DNA from: Trogon surrucura | Lineage: Eukaryota > Chordata > Aves > Trogoniformes > Trogonidae | Direction of reading: 5' to 3' | NCBI GenBank assembly: GCA_020746105.1 | Contig: CM036619.1 | Coordinates: forward strand, 10,082,238-10,146,237 | Length of the DNA stretch: 64,000 nt | Part shown: piece by piece, positions 36,582 through 51,121 of the stretch | Layout of the letters: each line of letters opens with the position of its first letter | How positions within the stretch are numbered: the stretch's first letter is position 1 | Program-made: the position numbers and the translations under genes | The notes under the pieces: generated by a model | Told to the model about the DNA's origin: nothing | The model's database searches: none | Seen by the model: only the letters and a program-made list of their open reading frames with translations

Positions 36582-39500
36582 ACCTTTCCTTCTGCAACTC
36601 TATTCCAGCCATGGGAAATGTCCTCTTCTATTATTCAGTAACATCCTGAAAAGGTGTCACCAGAACCAGATCCCATAATTGTCTGATCCAATGTATAAAC
36701 TGAGCTTTTAATGCTATGTCAAAAAAACAAAAAAAAACTACAGAGAAAGAACTTTACTTAAAACTTTCACAGTTATAAAAGCAAATTGTCCTAAAAATGC
36801 ATCTAAGCCTTTTGGAGCTGAGGCCCACATCTTGGCAGGCACAATGGGGTTGCAGCACATTACAATGGTTCTTTAATATAAATAATCTTACTCATTTTTG
36901 GTGTCTGTACATCTCACACAGTAGGCATCAGACCCCAATGGACTCCTGATGACAGTGTCATATAAATATTAAATATTAATAGTACTGTTACTGTTAATTT
37001 GGCAAAACGCTATACTGTGTAAATGGAACTTTGTCTCTTTTGGCTGTGCTGCAACAAGGAAAACACATGTTCTCAACATTTCTAGTTGGATGGCTTTCTT
37101 TTACAAATATTTGCTCTTCTTACATTAACATAAATGAGTGGGTTGGGGAGGTAGGGGGGCTGTTGCCTTTACCTGAAATCTTTCAGCCTCCTTTTTTCTG
37201 TGAGTCACATTTACACCTACTGGGGATCTGGGCTTGGATGATATTTGTCTCTTATGCATCAGATAAAAATTGGAAAAAGCTATCTAAAATCATCCCTGTC
37301 TTTTGTATGTTTTAATGCAGCTCTTGACATAAATGTAGGTCAGAGACTGGAGCTAGTGGCTGGTAGACACAATTGAAAATCAAATAAAATACTTGAGTGT
37401 TCAACCATTATACATAAACATTTATTCTTATGTTTTCAATTGTAATTAGGAAATATTTATTTTCATGACATCTGGAGCCACAGTATCAACAGTGAGAAAT
37501 AATCCTCATGAATGTGGCTATTAGGATATTTGCCAGCATTCTCTCTTCTTCAGCGTAACAAAAATGTTTCCACTTTACCTCCTCATAAATGTACTTGAAT
37601 CTTAGAAGACAAAGTACAGACTGGAAGAAGAAGTCTAGAGGAGGTATCCCTCGCCCTGTCTAAGTGCATGTGGCAGAATAAGAATTGCATTCTTAAACAG
37701 TTCTGCTACTAAGAGCTTGCAAACAGCTATTAGTAGCAGAACTCTGGAAGCTTAAATGTTATTAGTTGCCACACAGCACAAAAAGGTCATTGGCCATTTC
37801 ATTTTTAATGGAAAGAAAATGAGAAGTAAACAGGAAACACAGGAACAGCTGTGACCTCTAGAAAGAAAATGTGAAGGCACAGTGAAGAAGTATGAGCATG
37901 AAAAGAGGGAAAATCGGTAATGTCTCTGTGTGCAGAGCTGACTGTTGAATACTGGTGAGAAAATCGTGGAAAACTCCTTCATTATCTCACAGGGGAAAAA
38001 GGAAGAAACAGCACACCACAGAAACATTTAACAGTGCTTGAGGAGAAATGTGGCAGATTAATCAGCTGAGCTAATACTCTGGCACTTTGTAAACATGATG
38101 AGATAGATCCAGCTCCCCAAACTGGGCTCCCCATCAGATGCCCAGGAACAGGAACTGGAGGCTAAGCAGGGCATCTAAGGGCATTTCAAGTAGCCCCAAA
38201 CACTTCCCTGACAGTGAGGGAGACAAACTTAGGTGCCTACACATGTGGTAGATGCTTAGAGTCCTGTTTGCGAAAGCTAATGTGTCCAGTGTAATTTTAG
38301 GTTCTGTGGACTATCTATCTGCCCTGGTCTACAACTGCTGCTCTCTGTCCTATCAGCCAATCCACTGCAGATGTCTCAGATATGTCTCAGGGGATCTCAA
38401 AAATCATTAGACTAATTTTAAACAACAGCATTCCTTTATTTGGCACTATTGGCAATGGAGATTGCAATGGAGAGCTATTCAGACTGTCTCCGTCAAAGCT
38501 GGCCAGTTGAGTTCTTCTTTCAGTTCTCTGGATCTGACACTCATTGATCATAATGCAAGCTTGGATATCTCATGTATGTGATTACCCCTAGAGGTAATGC
38601 ACACTGAAATGTTTTACTCTTGAACTGAACTAATCCTAAGGAAACAGAAGCTTGGAGAAATAAATCTAAAACTGGGGCAATTCTTGAAAAATTGGGAGGG
38701 CTGCTGATCAGTCGAAGGGAAAAGACCAGACAGTAGCAGTCATGAGGCCAGCAAAGATAAGCTAAACTAGTTAAGAAACACAATACAGACCTGGGTCAAT
38801 TCAACTGGCTGATGTGGCCTTACGTTGCCTGGGAAAGAAGGCTGCCGGTAAGGCAACCAGAACACACACTGCATGGTTGCAGTATCAACAACTGATTCAT
38901 TTCCATGCAAACAGTGGAGTCAGCTGCAGTGCCCATCCCACCACCACCAAACAGCAGCACAAAGCTGCGAAAATGTGACTACATGTTGGTGATACTCAAA
39001 AAGCCATGCTAAAACTATCAGATAAGTACAAACCAGCAAGAAACAAATATTACAAAATGCATTGCCTGGGGTTTATAGGACTCAGCAAGAGGCAGGACAA
39101 TATAACCCCAGATCTGGTAAAGCAGAGCCAGAGAATGCCCTCAGGGTGAGACAGCAGCCACTGTGGGTCAAGCACTTAAATGTACAAGGGCACAGGACAA
39201 GGAAGAAAAGCTATAAAAAAGCATTTACACAGCCAATGAGACATGAGAAATGCAGTCACTGAGGAAGGAAGTAACAAGGCCGCAAAGAATATGGATTGTT
39301 ACGTCTCTGGAAAAAAGCACAGACTGACTCACTAGTCTAACAGCACTGAAAGCGTCGCAGACCTTCGGGTATCTACATCGACCTGAAACGACTGAAGAGA
39401 ATTTTTAAAAAAAAAAACCAACTGTTATTGCTGATTGCCAGTGAGTGAAGCCAGAGCACTTGGTTTGTTCAAGGCAAAACTGCTGCCATTGCATCAAAAC

Positions 39501-42190
39501 GAGTCTTTCAGGGAAGTACTGTGGATAAAAAAATTTCTCTAGGCTTGAGCTTAACCTCAGTGAGCCACAGAGAGGGTCTGGTGAACACTGAATCACTAGT
39601 GGAAACACAACCAGTGACATTTATCCACATCTTTCAGAGAGCAATCACGAGTTTGCTGGGTTAGAGGAACCTCTCTGAGCACATAATAACGTGGCTATAA
39701 TCTGACAGGGTGACAGTACAGACAGCTGGCATTCGGGAATTACATGGCTGGCCAAATCACAAGGAGTAAATCCTCCTGAATGCCCGAGCAAAGCATGCAA
39801 AAATGTATCCAAGCTATCAAATCCCAACGACGTTCTTGGAAAAGATCAAAACAAGACTTTTAAGAGGGGAGTTACATCATGAGAAAGAACTTTCCCAGAT
39901 TCTAGTAGGTGGATATTAGGCAAAACTCCGATGGGGAAACACAAAACACATTTTGCAAGATATGACATAACCAGGTCCCATACTCAGACAATTGAGCACA
40001 TGACACAGTAGCAGAGTTCAAGTGACTCAGCACTCCAGGAGAATTTTAATACAAAACCTCTTCCCCTGAGTACACAGAAAGCAATAGGAAAACCAGATCA
40101 GCACTAAATAGCCTGAGCTAAACATCCATCTGGACAAAAGAACAATCATGCAGGCAAATCTGGCAGGCTTGCATGAAACAGCAACAGACTTGGGACAGCA
40201 GATTAAATGAAACCAGTAGCAATAGGGTAGTAATGTTAGGGAGCTGGAGCACTTGTCGAACAGAGGCCAAGGCCAGGAAAGTGCTGCAAGACACTCAGCA
40301 ATCAGCTCAGTCAGAGGAAACATGAGGTATGAGGGAAGACACAAAGGAGGATGTCTCTGGGCTGCCTGGGGCAGCAGGGAGGGAAATCCAGCACTCAGGG
40401 CAAGCACACGCTGGTTGTGGCAGCTTTCCTCAACAACCGGTGCGTGGGAAGGACTGTGCAATTCAGGGGGGCACGGCAAAACGACTGTGAAAGGAATAGC
40501 TGCATACCTGGAACTTCAAGACAGCAAATGTGCTTTTTTTTAAAAAAAAACAACAAAAGAGTAAAACTGAAAATAAAAAAAACAAACACAGAGTAGTTAG
40601 TGCAACAACTGTCATAAAGTTGAAAGGGAGAAGTACAGGTTGCAAAAGAATGCATTTTGAAAGAGTCACTAGAGGATGTGATCCGGGTGCACAAGGCTGG
40701 GGTGCTGAGCAAGAGAGAGGAAGACAGAACACTTTTGGGGCCTCTGAGCAGATCAGAAGGAAACATAAACTTGCAGCTCATATCCTTCTTTCTTTTTCCT
40801 TTCCATATTCCCTCCTAGGTCTTGTAAGCCATGCTGTCCCTCTGGGTGCACCCACAAACTCTGCAGGTCAGTACACCAAGGAGATGCCACATACAGAGCT
40901 GGAAATGCTGCAGTGTCTCTTCTGCTACTAAAAACCTGAGTAATATCTTGGTTTTTTCAGTCCTTCTGCTTCAAACTGTGTAGAGACACATCAGCACAGT
41001 TCCTCCTAGTCCTCTCTTGCTCAAACATCCCCTATTGTTCAGGCACATTTAACTGCTTATTAGGCCACTGCTACTTTGAGGTCAATCATGATTATGCCGC
41101 TCAAAATTTCCGAGTGTTTCTTTCCTATTGACTAATCACATCATACAATGGACTAATTAACCTGCCACATTCTCATTAAGCAGTATTTCTTCGCTCTCCT
41201 CTAGGACCACCAGCTGTGCTGCAGATTTCCTCTGAGTTTAGAAAAATAACAAGATTCATTATGAGAAATTGATTTTTTTTTCCTTCAGCATATAACAAGG
41301 CCCATGATTGGGTTTCAAAATAGCAGACCCCAGACCCTGAGACTTAGAGCAGGGTTTAGACCACCTGTTGCAGGAGACTGGGATGATGTTTGAGCAATGC
41401 TGTGGGCTGTCAGGGAAGGATTCCATCCCGAGGAGACCTGGATTCCTCCTCACATGCCCAGGATGGAGGAAAAAATGTGTTTTACTCTTTCATGAACTAT
41501 TGCTTAAGGTAAAAATCTCTTTTTGGATGTCACAGCAGGTCTCCAGCCAATGTGTTCTCCTGCTCTTGGCAACTCTTTCACTACTCTGGAGCTGATGCTC
41601 ACCAACTGCCTTGCTTTCCAAAGTGAAAACTGCAATACAGATACCTAAGCCCACAAACAGAGAAAGGGTCTGAGCCCAAACCCACCTCAATCTACCCACC
41701 CTTTAGGTGTGTAACAGCTTCAGACATCACTCAAGGTAAAGCAGTTCCTACATCTGGTTTGGGCAACCATCCCTCAGCACACCACCTGCCTTGTATCCTG
41801 ATGAAGAAGCATCCCTTGCCTCTCTTGGTGTCTTGCTCAACTCATGAATTCACACTCAAACTTCAGACCTTGCAGCACAAATCATCAAGAGACCAACATC
41901 CTGAGGTCAAACAGGCAAAATACTTGATTCTCATGTTGGTGGTGAACAAATTAGGCACCAGTGTGTGGACAGGTGCCACAGGTATGAACAGATTTTAAAA
42001 ACTGGAAAAAAACTTTAAAACCGATTTATTCAAAATGTAATGGACCATCTTGTTGCATCTCAGTAACTTCCAAGTCAGCAAGGACAGTGTTTCTGATATT
42101 GCTTGCAGCCAATTTAAGGGGGAAGGTTTCTCATCTTCTTAGTCATTGGTCTAATGTTGTGATTTGGAGGGTGTTAAGATTGTAAGGGTA
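36582..42190. other. Unique noncoding DNA
   Basis: No supported gene. The longest open frame is about 150 codons (40027-40479, minus) with no recognisable domain. A small CpG cluster at 39350-39393 stands out and may be part of an unrecognised old element. A-runs near 40540-40600 give Lys-rich spurious frames. Confidence 0.6.
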
Positions 42191-42503
42191 TAGAATCATA
42201 GAATTACCAGTGTTGGAAGACACCTTAAAGCTCATCTAGTTCCAACTTCCCTACCATGGGCAGGGACATCCCCCACTAGATCAGGCTGCTCGGAGCCCCT
42301 TCCAGCCTGGCCTTAAAAGCTCCCAGGGATGGGGCTTCCACCACCTCTCTGGGCAACCTGTTCCAGCGTCTCCCCACCCTTACGGTGAGGAACTTCTTCC
42401 TAACGCCCAATCTGAACTGATCCATCTCTAGTTTTAATCCATTTAATCCATTCCTTCTAGTCCTATCACTAACCAACATCCTAAAAAGTCTCTTATTCAC
42501 CAT
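42191..42503 (-). mobile_element. CR1 LINE 3' fragment, minus
   Basis: Starts TAGAATCATAGAATTACC; the complement of the CR1 3' UTR follows (CCCTACCATGGGCAGGGACA, ACTAGATCAGGCTGCTCGGA), then the antisense end of ORF2. On the minus strand 42276-42503 stays open and encodes a CR1 C-terminal peptide with [23 protein letters not shown]-like order ([15 protein letters not shown] is visible). Truncated before the reverse transcriptase core. Confidence 0.93.
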
Positions 42504-42790
42504 TTAAAATATCACTGGTGTGCTTCCATAATGAAAAATTATATTAATTTGTATTATGTGTAATAAAATGTCTATTGTAAATAAAAATTTCTATTGAACT
42601 ATTGGTAGTAAAAGAAAGAATTTTTAAACTAATCTGGGAATAGAAATGGATCCCCCCATTTCATGAGACTCAGCAGCATGGTCCCATTTTGAATTGCAAT
42701 AAAAAAGCAAGACTTCAAAAATTTTCACTAGCATACAGGAAAAAGAAATTTTGATCTGATTTATTCCCTGATCTCAATCACATTGAAATA

Positions 42791-43003
42791 TTCCAAGAGG
42801 AAATTTTTTCACAATGAGAACCATCAGCCACCGGAATAATCTCCTCAGGGTAGTGGTTGCTTCCTTAACATTGGACATATTTAACATTCAGCTAGATAGG
42901 GTGCTGGGCCATTTTGTCTAGACTATGCTTTTGCCAATAAAAGTCGGACAAGATGATCCCTGGGGTCCCTTCCAATCTGGTATCGTATGATAGTTCTATG
43001 TTT
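42791..43003 (+). mobile_element. Old CR1 LINE 3' fragment, plus
   Basis: Follows the order of an old amniote CR1 tail: GAGGAAATTTTTTCACAATG, CCGGAATAATCTCCTCAGGG, GGACAAGATGATCCCTGGGG, TCCCTTCCAATCTGG and a degraded TAGTTCTATG end. Divergence is clearly greater than in the neighbouring copy at 42191-42503, so it belongs to an older wave. Confidence 0.75.
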
Positions 43004-43994
43004 TCATTTAAAATTTAGCATTCTGTGTCATTTTTATGAAAATGTTTCATTTAAAAAACAGGTTGCTTTGACTAAAATCAATGATTCTCAGAATGTTTTC
43101 CTTTGGATCTTTTTGAGTCTGATACATTTTTGAATGTGGGACTTGTAAATGAACCATTTCCATTTTTCACTGAAACAATGTGTGTTTTTTCTAGTGGGGC
43201 TGTCAGAAAGTAAAGGTATACTGGAAGATTACAAGCCCACTTTTATTTTCAACGAAGTATTTTCCTTCCATAGAAAATTTTAATTTTTAAAGTTTGTAAT
43301 TTTTTTATTAAACTGTGCAAAAGGGAAATACAAGGGATAAAACATTCATAAGAAAGAAAATCCATACAGCTAAAAGCCTGTATATTATATGAACTACATT
43401 AGAGTATATTGATTTTGTGAAGTTATCTTTCCGCTGCTAATTATAGATTCGTTACAGGATTATAAATCTTAATAAAGTGATTGAGTCAATGTACTAGAAG
43501 GAGGAGTACATGATTTGCAAGATCAGATTGTGTGTTTCTAGCATAATGACCAGCCAGATCTGCTGTGAGAATAGATCTTCAGGCTGGTGGGACTTCTCCC
43601 CAACTGTTCCTCATGGGTGGAATTTCCCTACTCCAGCCCTTTCTGCAGAGATGGAGCTGGGATTGTTTGAAGAAAGGCCAAGCTGCAGAGTGATGGAACA
43701 GCTTACCTGAAGTCTCAACACTTCAAGTAATGTGTGTAAAACAAAACAGCTTCCTGAACACTGAATCAATGACTAACAAGGATTTTTTAACAGGTGCTTA
43801 TGGTTGCTTGATAATATTTCCTCTTGTTCCAAAATCCCTAGACAATCAAAACTCTGTCTGCTGCAAACCATATTCTGCAGTGTAAACTGTTAATTTTGAG
43901 AGGGATAAATACACACATTCTAATAGTACATCCTTATCCAAATACTGGTTTTCCCCAAAATCACAGCACCATGTACTATCTGATGTTAAACAAG
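43004..43994. other. Unique AT-rich noncoding DNA
   Basis: No gene or bounded repeat recognised. Confidence 0.65.
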
Positions 43995-44587
43995 TGTGAT
44001 GATTTAACCCCAGCCGGCAGCTCGGCCCCAAACAGCCACTCGCTCACTCCCCCATGGTGGAGTGGGCAAGAGAATTGGAAAAGTAGAAGTGGGAAAACTC
44101 ATGGGTTGAGATAAAAGACAGTTTTACAGGTAAAGTAAAAGCTGCACAAACAAGCAAAGCCAAACAAGGAATTAATTCACCAATTCCCATGGGCAGGCAA
44201 ATGTTCAGTCATCTCCAGGAAAGCAGGGCCCCACCACGCATAACAGCCACTTGGGAAGACAAACACCATCACTCCGAATGCCCCCCGCTTCCTTCTTCGC
44301 CCAGCTTCGTATGCTGAGCATGACACCATACAGGATGGAACATCCCTTTGGTCATCTGGGATTAGCTGTCCCAGCTGTGTCTCCTTCCATCTGCTTGTGC
44401 ACCCCCAGCCTCCTCACTGCTGGGGTGGGGTGAGGAGCAGAAAAGACCTTGACTCTGTGTAAGCCCTGCTCAGCAGTAACGAAAACATTCTGGTGTGATC
44501 AACATGGTTTTCAGCACAAATCGAAAAAGCAGATGCATACTGGTTACCATGAAGAAAATTAACTCTATTCCAGCCAAAAGCAGCACA
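43995..44587 (-). mobile_element. Avian ERV solo LTR, minus sense
   Basis: Plus-strand ends are TGTGATGATTTAACCCCAG and CCAAAAGCAGCACA, that is TG...CA. The interior (GCCGGCAGCTCGGCCCC, AGCCACTCGCTCACTCCCCC, CTCATGGGTTGAGATAAAAG, CACCATCACTCCGAATG, ACCTTGACTCTGTGTAAGC) is a pattern I recognise from a common bird ERV LTR (TguLTR/ERVL-like). In related copies the TATA box reads on the minus strand near CATGCTCAGCATATAAA; here that site is changed to GCATACGAAG, so the promoter is damaged. About 593 bp, no internal retroviral sequence beside it. Flanks (acaag and atagt) do not give a clean target-site duplication. Confidence 0.85.
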
Positions 44588-47500
44588 ATAGTCAAAATGA
44601 GACCATCTGACCCTGCAAAAACACCACTGTGAACCATGGAAGCCCTGGGCACAAAGGACAAGACAGGCAGGTTCAAGTAGTTTTACCTGAGAAAATTCTT
44701 GCCCAGACAACCCTGAACTGGGATCCCTCTGCACAGGTAATCCAAGAAAATGTGGACTACATAAAAATATAGTCCTGAAAAAGTGAGGGCAACTTTAGTG
44801 AAGCATATGATATTCCATACAGATTCCAGTACAGTCATTCAGGGAAATCTTAAAACAGTAGTCTCCTTTTTTGTAAATGACAGTGGTTCATTTGTGCGCC
44901 CTAAAAGCCATGGTTAACTCAACTGGTGAACTCCGCCTAGCACTGATTTACAACATGTTCTGTTTTACAAAACCAATTTAGTCAACATATGGGAATGAGT
45001 ATGGAGGAGGAGCTGGGAACATCTGCTTTCCTTGTCTGGGGCTTGCTCTGTTGCTGTGTACAGCTTTTTGCTCTAGAAGACTGTCAAGCCTGTAATAGTC
45101 ACCAACCACTTGGATGCAACAGCGTGCTCTGATGTTGTTGCTCTCTGTCTTCCTGCTGTGACTAACTCAGGATGTTTCTGGTTTTGGTAGAGTGCCAATG
45201 TGCCTGACAGTTTGCTCACGGTCCTCACTAGCAGGGCCAGTGGCCAGGGTCTCCACACCACACATCCACTAACCACCTCAGGCTCGTGCTAAAGGACATC
45301 GATGTTACCAGTGAAACAGCTGCTTCTTATTAAAGATTTCCAATAAGGTGATTCAGAAAACAACTCAGTTCATCACCATCTATAGCACTGCTGTCACATT
45401 CTATGCACATCTTGAGGACAAGACTGTCATTCATTATTAAAGACCAACACTTTCATTTCAGAGGCAGCAGAGAGGGAGATGAGGTAGCCCAGTGTGGCCT
45501 TTGGCTTTGGAGTGCAATAAGGCTCAGGTCCAGCAAGATAGAGCAGAATTATGGCTCTGCTAGGTTTGTGCTGCAGAGACTGGCTGGCTTCTGACAAAAA
45601 TAAGATGTCACCTCAAGAAGAAGTTGGCACAAATCTTTGGAAATGCTGTCCCTCAAGCCTCTTCTGTGCTGGGATAAAATGGCTTGAAGTGCTCTTTCTA
45701 GTCCTTGTGGTTACGTCTATGAGCTCTTATCCTCAACACCATAATTTATTTGGAGTGTGGCAGGAACTTGACCCTTCCCTTGACAAAACTCTTGCCCCAG
45801 CACATGAAAGTGGAGAAATTTCTACTTCTCTGAAATGCCTGGCTGCTCTTGCTCAGGATAATGCGTGACCAGCAATTGCATGAAAGCAATCCCCTGCGTC
45901 TGTATGTCAGGCAAAGGGCTTTCCCCAGCCTTTCTGCACACATCACGGCTCTCTCGCAAATATCCTTGCTCCCTGCTGCACTCCCGGCAGCACAGAGGCT
46001 CAGAGGGGGGAGTGAGGGGGACGCTCTGCTTTGCTTTATTACTGTGATGATCAGCTACGAAATCAGTCTCCCAAGGCATGACGGTAAGCACTCTGTGATA
46101 TGTTAAATCACTATAATGACGGCCATGAGAGATGGTTCTGAAGATACCAAGAGCTCAGCTGACTGAAGGGAAAGAAAATGGAGCAGCTCCTATTGTTCTA
46201 CAGGGCCACACCCTGCCACTCCCACATCTGGTCCTTTAAAATCACTGCAGCGTCAAAGAGCTGGCAGCCAGCGTGGCTGGCTCGTAGATGGGGAAGCAAG
46301 TCAGGGCCAAGAAGTAACATTGAGCAAGGGAAGAAGTGAAGCCCATGGCCAGAGGCTCGCTCAGACACAGTCTGCAGTATTCTCAGAGACATGCCCAGCG
46401 AGAAGTCTGCGAACCGGAACAGATTACTCGGATACTGATTGTCTCATGCAAACAAATCCCTTTCCAGTCCCATGTCCTCCAGCTGGCAGACCTGCTCCCT
46501 GAAGTGATGATCTGGGCTTCTGAGCACCATGGGGAAGCAGGGGAACCATGAACTGGAAAATGGGTCTGAGAGCAGCTGAGTGTGCTTCCCAAAGCAGCTT
46601 CTGCTCCCAGCTGCGTAAGCACAGGTTTGTCTGCCGCTCAAAATTATTGAAAGTCACCACTAATGAGTATCTTCGGAACACTGCTAATTTTTGTCTCCAT
46701 TCCATTCCTCTTTCTCTTTATTTTCAATCTTTCTGGGTCACACAGTGCCAAAGGATGTTATTCTGGTTGTCTTGCATGTTTTCTCTTAGTGCAGCAGGTG
46801 AAAGGTTGACCCAGACGCTGGCGTTGTCCATTGCTTTGTCATCTTTCTGGTAAGTTATTTCGCACATTGCAAGGTCGTCCTGTACTCTTCAAGCCACTGA
46901 GTTGAAGGAGGTCTTGGTCACCACTTTTCCAGTAAGTAACAACTATGATTGTAGTTGTAGAGAAATTAATCTCTCTCAGGCTTCCCCATCCCCCTCCCAA
47001 CTCCAGACAGAATTGTTTCTCAGAGTGCATCACCCCCGGTGCTATCATTTTTGTGTCATTCATATTTTTCTGACACCAACAGTAAAGCAAACAATCAGGC
47101 AGTTTAATGCAGGAGCCCTCGCCAGGTCACACGGCTTTGCCTTCCTGCTTCCCTGCATTAAACTCAGCCTCAAAACCCTGCCCTTCCTCTCAGAGTATCC
47201 TCCTTCTCACTCCCCTATGTGGATTCACACATTTCTTTCATGTTGCTCATATGCCACCAGTTTCTCATCTCCCCATTTGTCAACTTTTGGGGCCCGCTGG
47301 ACCCAGAGGAGGGAGCACAATGTGCCGTGACGACAGCAACCTGATGCCAAAGTAGAGCACAGCACTAGTGAGAAAAGGGGCCACAGCCTAAGAGCACAGC
47401 ACCCCTCCTCAACCTGCCCTGCCCTTACGCTTTGTCTCCATCCAGATGTTCAGGCTGGTCTTGTTCACTAGTTTCCCTGTTAACACCCAGCTCTGTTGCG

Positions 47501-50500
47501 TTTTCCTGAGGAACCTGGTCAAGCAAGTCAATCTTGATTTTGCTGCAACAACCGGTTCTGTTTAACAACTATCACTGGATTTTCTGAAGACACAATTTTG
47601 CTTGGACTCACCATATGCATGTGCCTCTGCGTGCATCCTCTGAGCCCACAGGCCAACCTCAACTAAATCCGGGAGGGGGAAAAACATCCCAAAGTGGCTG
47701 CAACATTAGCCACCTTAAAGGTGAGAGACTCAGCTAAGGAGAAGACTGAAAATGAAGCTCAGTCTTTTCTAGATACAGGAGGGAAATATCATTAATATTT
47801 GAACCAACATCAAGAAATAAACATCAGTAAGACTTAAGGTAGAAGAGGAATTTAGGTGCGTAATTTCTGATCATGAGGTAACTTGCTTTCAAAAAGTCAT
47901 TTGAAGTCAGAGATGCCAAGGCCCACATATTACAAATGACTGCAACTTTGGTTGCAAGAGCTGACTTGCTTTTTCCCAGCCCTCTCCAGTACTCCTTCCT
48001 CATGTGACCCACAGAGTCACACATCAGCTCTTCAGGACCAGGGTCTGTCACACAGTGCTCATCCCTGCAGCCACTCCGTCAGCCTGCAGGTCTCAGCCAC
48101 CTCCACCTTCACCTGAGGGGCAAGAGTGATCTTTGGCTCTTGAGTTATCCAGCCTTACTGGATATTTCATTTTGTTTTCCCCAATGACACAGCATTTGGC
48201 TTCCTGATCTTCTGTGCAGAGGAAATCTCCTCTTCAGAAATGTTTCCAGGGAGAGTGACAAATGGATATTTCAGTTCAGTTAACACTGTGGTGTTGGTCT
48301 CATTTAATATTGCTGCATTTCCCAGAGCCGTTCCAGGTTATAGTCCTCTAAGCCTCATAACTTCCCTTGACCATTTGTACCCAGTTTTCTGGAGCCACTG
48401 GTGTGAATGGAAGGAAAAGGGGAGGAAAGTTGCAAACAGTCACTCCAGAGACCAGCACTTCTTGTTCTCTCACCTCCAGTGATTTCATAACCCCAGACCT
48501 GGCCCTTTCTTTTAAGATAGTATTGCATAGTTTTACCCAGACATTACTGAAGTGGAAAACGAGAGGATATGGATCTGAACATCCAAATCACACACCCACA
48601 AAATTATTGAAGGTTTCTTTTTAAAAGTCAGTTACTATCCAGCCTGATTATTTTCACACCCTGAATGCTAAGCCTGAGCAGATTTGGGAATCCTTCTCAA
48701 AGTATTCTCAAATATTTGGGCAAACAGCATGAAAGAAAAAAAAATGCAGAGCACTGACTCAATCTGTGCTACCCTGAGTTAGTGAGAGAGAAAACTTGGT
48801 AGCTTCGAGGATTTGTGAGATAAGGAATAAAACATGAAGTTTTGTCCTGAGGAACATCCGCCAGTCTCAAAAATGTGTGCACATGTCACCATGGTGGTTT
48901 TCTGACACCTTCAGTAAGATCACAGTGTGTTTCCATGGGTACTTCAGCTTTCATATTCTGTGTTATACTTCCTTCGGTGCTGCTGTTGTCTGTGCAACCA
49001 GTAAGAGGAAATCACAGTGGGCTTCTGGAGGTACCATGTGGATCTATAAGTTGGCTCACACACCACTCCAGACCGCTCCTTGGTCTGTACTCTCGTCTAT
49101 GCTTGCACATGAATGGAGGCCCACCCTCACTCTTTGTCATTCAACAGCCATCCCTCCTGATGCTCCTTGGAAATGAGGAGCCCCAAAGCCTGATCTAGAC
49201 TAAGAAAAACAAGGCCTGTCTCAGTCTACCTAGATCCTAACAGCATCCTTGATGTTACCATGGTATCACCTGCTGAAATACCACAGTATTTTACGCCCTT
49301 CAGGGAAACACAGGAGGCAGATGGGTTTCTGTTCACCTTCTCTTAGAGAGTTTTCCTATGAAAATGGAAAGGAAGTGCTGGACTGAGGAAGAAAGGCTAA
49401 AAAAAATCATCGTATGTGGTTTATATAGTTGCATAGAATGTCTAACAAAAACCATATCTTTATTCATAGATTCAACACCATGTGCATTAGGTAGAAATGG
49501 CACCAGTGACTGGAATGTACAACATAGACTTTGGTTTATGGTATAAATATTTGAAACTATTCTTGAAGAATGAATGAGCTGGAGTTTTTGTGACAGCACT
49601 AGTCAAAGGACAGCCCGTAGAAATGCAGAAACCCACGCAACCAAGAGACACATGGAATGAAACCAAATAAGAGGAAAAGGCAAAATGTTGTGATAAATGC
49701 ACCAACTGTATTTAAGAAAAATTAGAAGCAATATTTTACTTGTCTTTTTAAGTGACTTAATGACTGAGAACTGTAGCAGAGGCAGACTTGCAACTGAAAA
49801 CCTTCCATCTCACCACAGAAATTACTGTCACAGGTATTGATCCTCTTAACACAGATTCTACCAAACATCCTCCTGAACTAACCACTTGGCCATGCCATGA
49901 GGTGGAGCCACTCCTGTAAGAGCTAACAAGCTGACACAGATTGTCACCAACTTGGACCAGAAGTTTGATTCAGTTTTCAAAAAGCACCAAAACCTCTCTG
50001 AATGATAAGAAAAAGCCACAAATGACACAGAAATAATTGAAAGATAAGTTTGGCCATACAATGAATCCAGCTTTAGGACATCTGGTATTAAACAAAGACC
50101 ATGGCAACTTTATAAAGTAGAACACTTATCTGACAAAAACTCTCTCTGCCGTCTCAAACTTGTTCAAAACCTGTGGGCAGGCTTCAGGCTGGAAAAAGTT
50201 ATCACTTACTTCCACTGCTTAACTCAATGATTAACCTCTGCCATCCCAAAGCCAAGCTTAAACCCAGCATGGAAACACAAAGCCAGCCTGAAATTCATGG
50301 TGGGTGATCAACTAATTCAATGGAAAAGTGGTTCTCATACTTGTTTTTATTATGTTCAATCTCAATCAAAATTAGTGCTGGCGGGTGTTACATTAAAACG
50401 TATTTTCCGTAGCAGGACTGTGGTCTCCACATTTTCCTACTTTCACCTCTGGTTTGAAGGAGGTGAATTTATTTCTTTTTTTTCCCCAGGAAGTACTTTA

Positions 50501-51121
50501 TAAAGATAAAGCAAACCAATTCCACAAAAGACCGAGTAATCATCATCACTACGTTATTAGCTCACTCTGACTGGGGTCTATACTGCAGAAGCCTGTCAGG
50601 TTGCTACAGCTCCTTCAGTGATTTGGACTCCCCTCCCCCCCAAAAAAAAAATTAGGTATGAAAACCAGGGCTGTGCTGCCTCCCTGGCCACCTCACTGGC
50701 ACCCCATCTACTGTGACCAAGCAGCCACCAACCAGCAGCTTAATGAGCAAAGCAGCTGCAGCAGACCCCTCTTCACTCAGACAAGATTTTAAGCCATTTT
50801 TGCTCTGTTTTCCTCCCATTGGCCTCCCTGTGGTAACATAAACTATCGTGTGAAAGCAGATAATCTGAGACTCAACAGGCAATTTACCTGCCTCTCTGCA
50901 GAAGCCGAAGGCTTCGTTTATAACCAACATCTCTGCCTACAACAGGCAACCAAAGACACCTTAATACGTGAGGAAATGGAAGTTCCTCACTGTCTTTAAA
51001 AATATTTTTCTCTGTCCAGGCCTCTATATTCAGTGTCTTAATGTTGCAAGTTGTTGATTTTTGTCTTCTTTTACATGTCAGGGTGCAGGGTTATGTCTGA
51101 GAGAGAGCTGACATGCATTTG
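44588..51121. other. Unique noncoding DNA, moderately GC-rich around 45-48 kb
   Basis: No supported gene. Many overlapping open frames of 60-142 codons lie at 45.4-47.4 kb on both strands because stop codons are rarer in this GC-richer part; none shows a domain or splice-site framework that I can defend. No bounded repeat recognised. Confidence 0.55.

Noticed and set aside
40027-40479. A 150-codon minus-strand open frame with hydrophobic segments
   Set aside because: No recognisable domain, no plausible promoter or splice context, and overlapping open frames of similar size occur on the other strand.
46424-47355. Cluster of overlapping open frames on both strands, possible exons
   Set aside because: Slightly higher GC lowers stop frequency here. 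None of the peptides is recognisable and no consistent splice pattern could be drawn.
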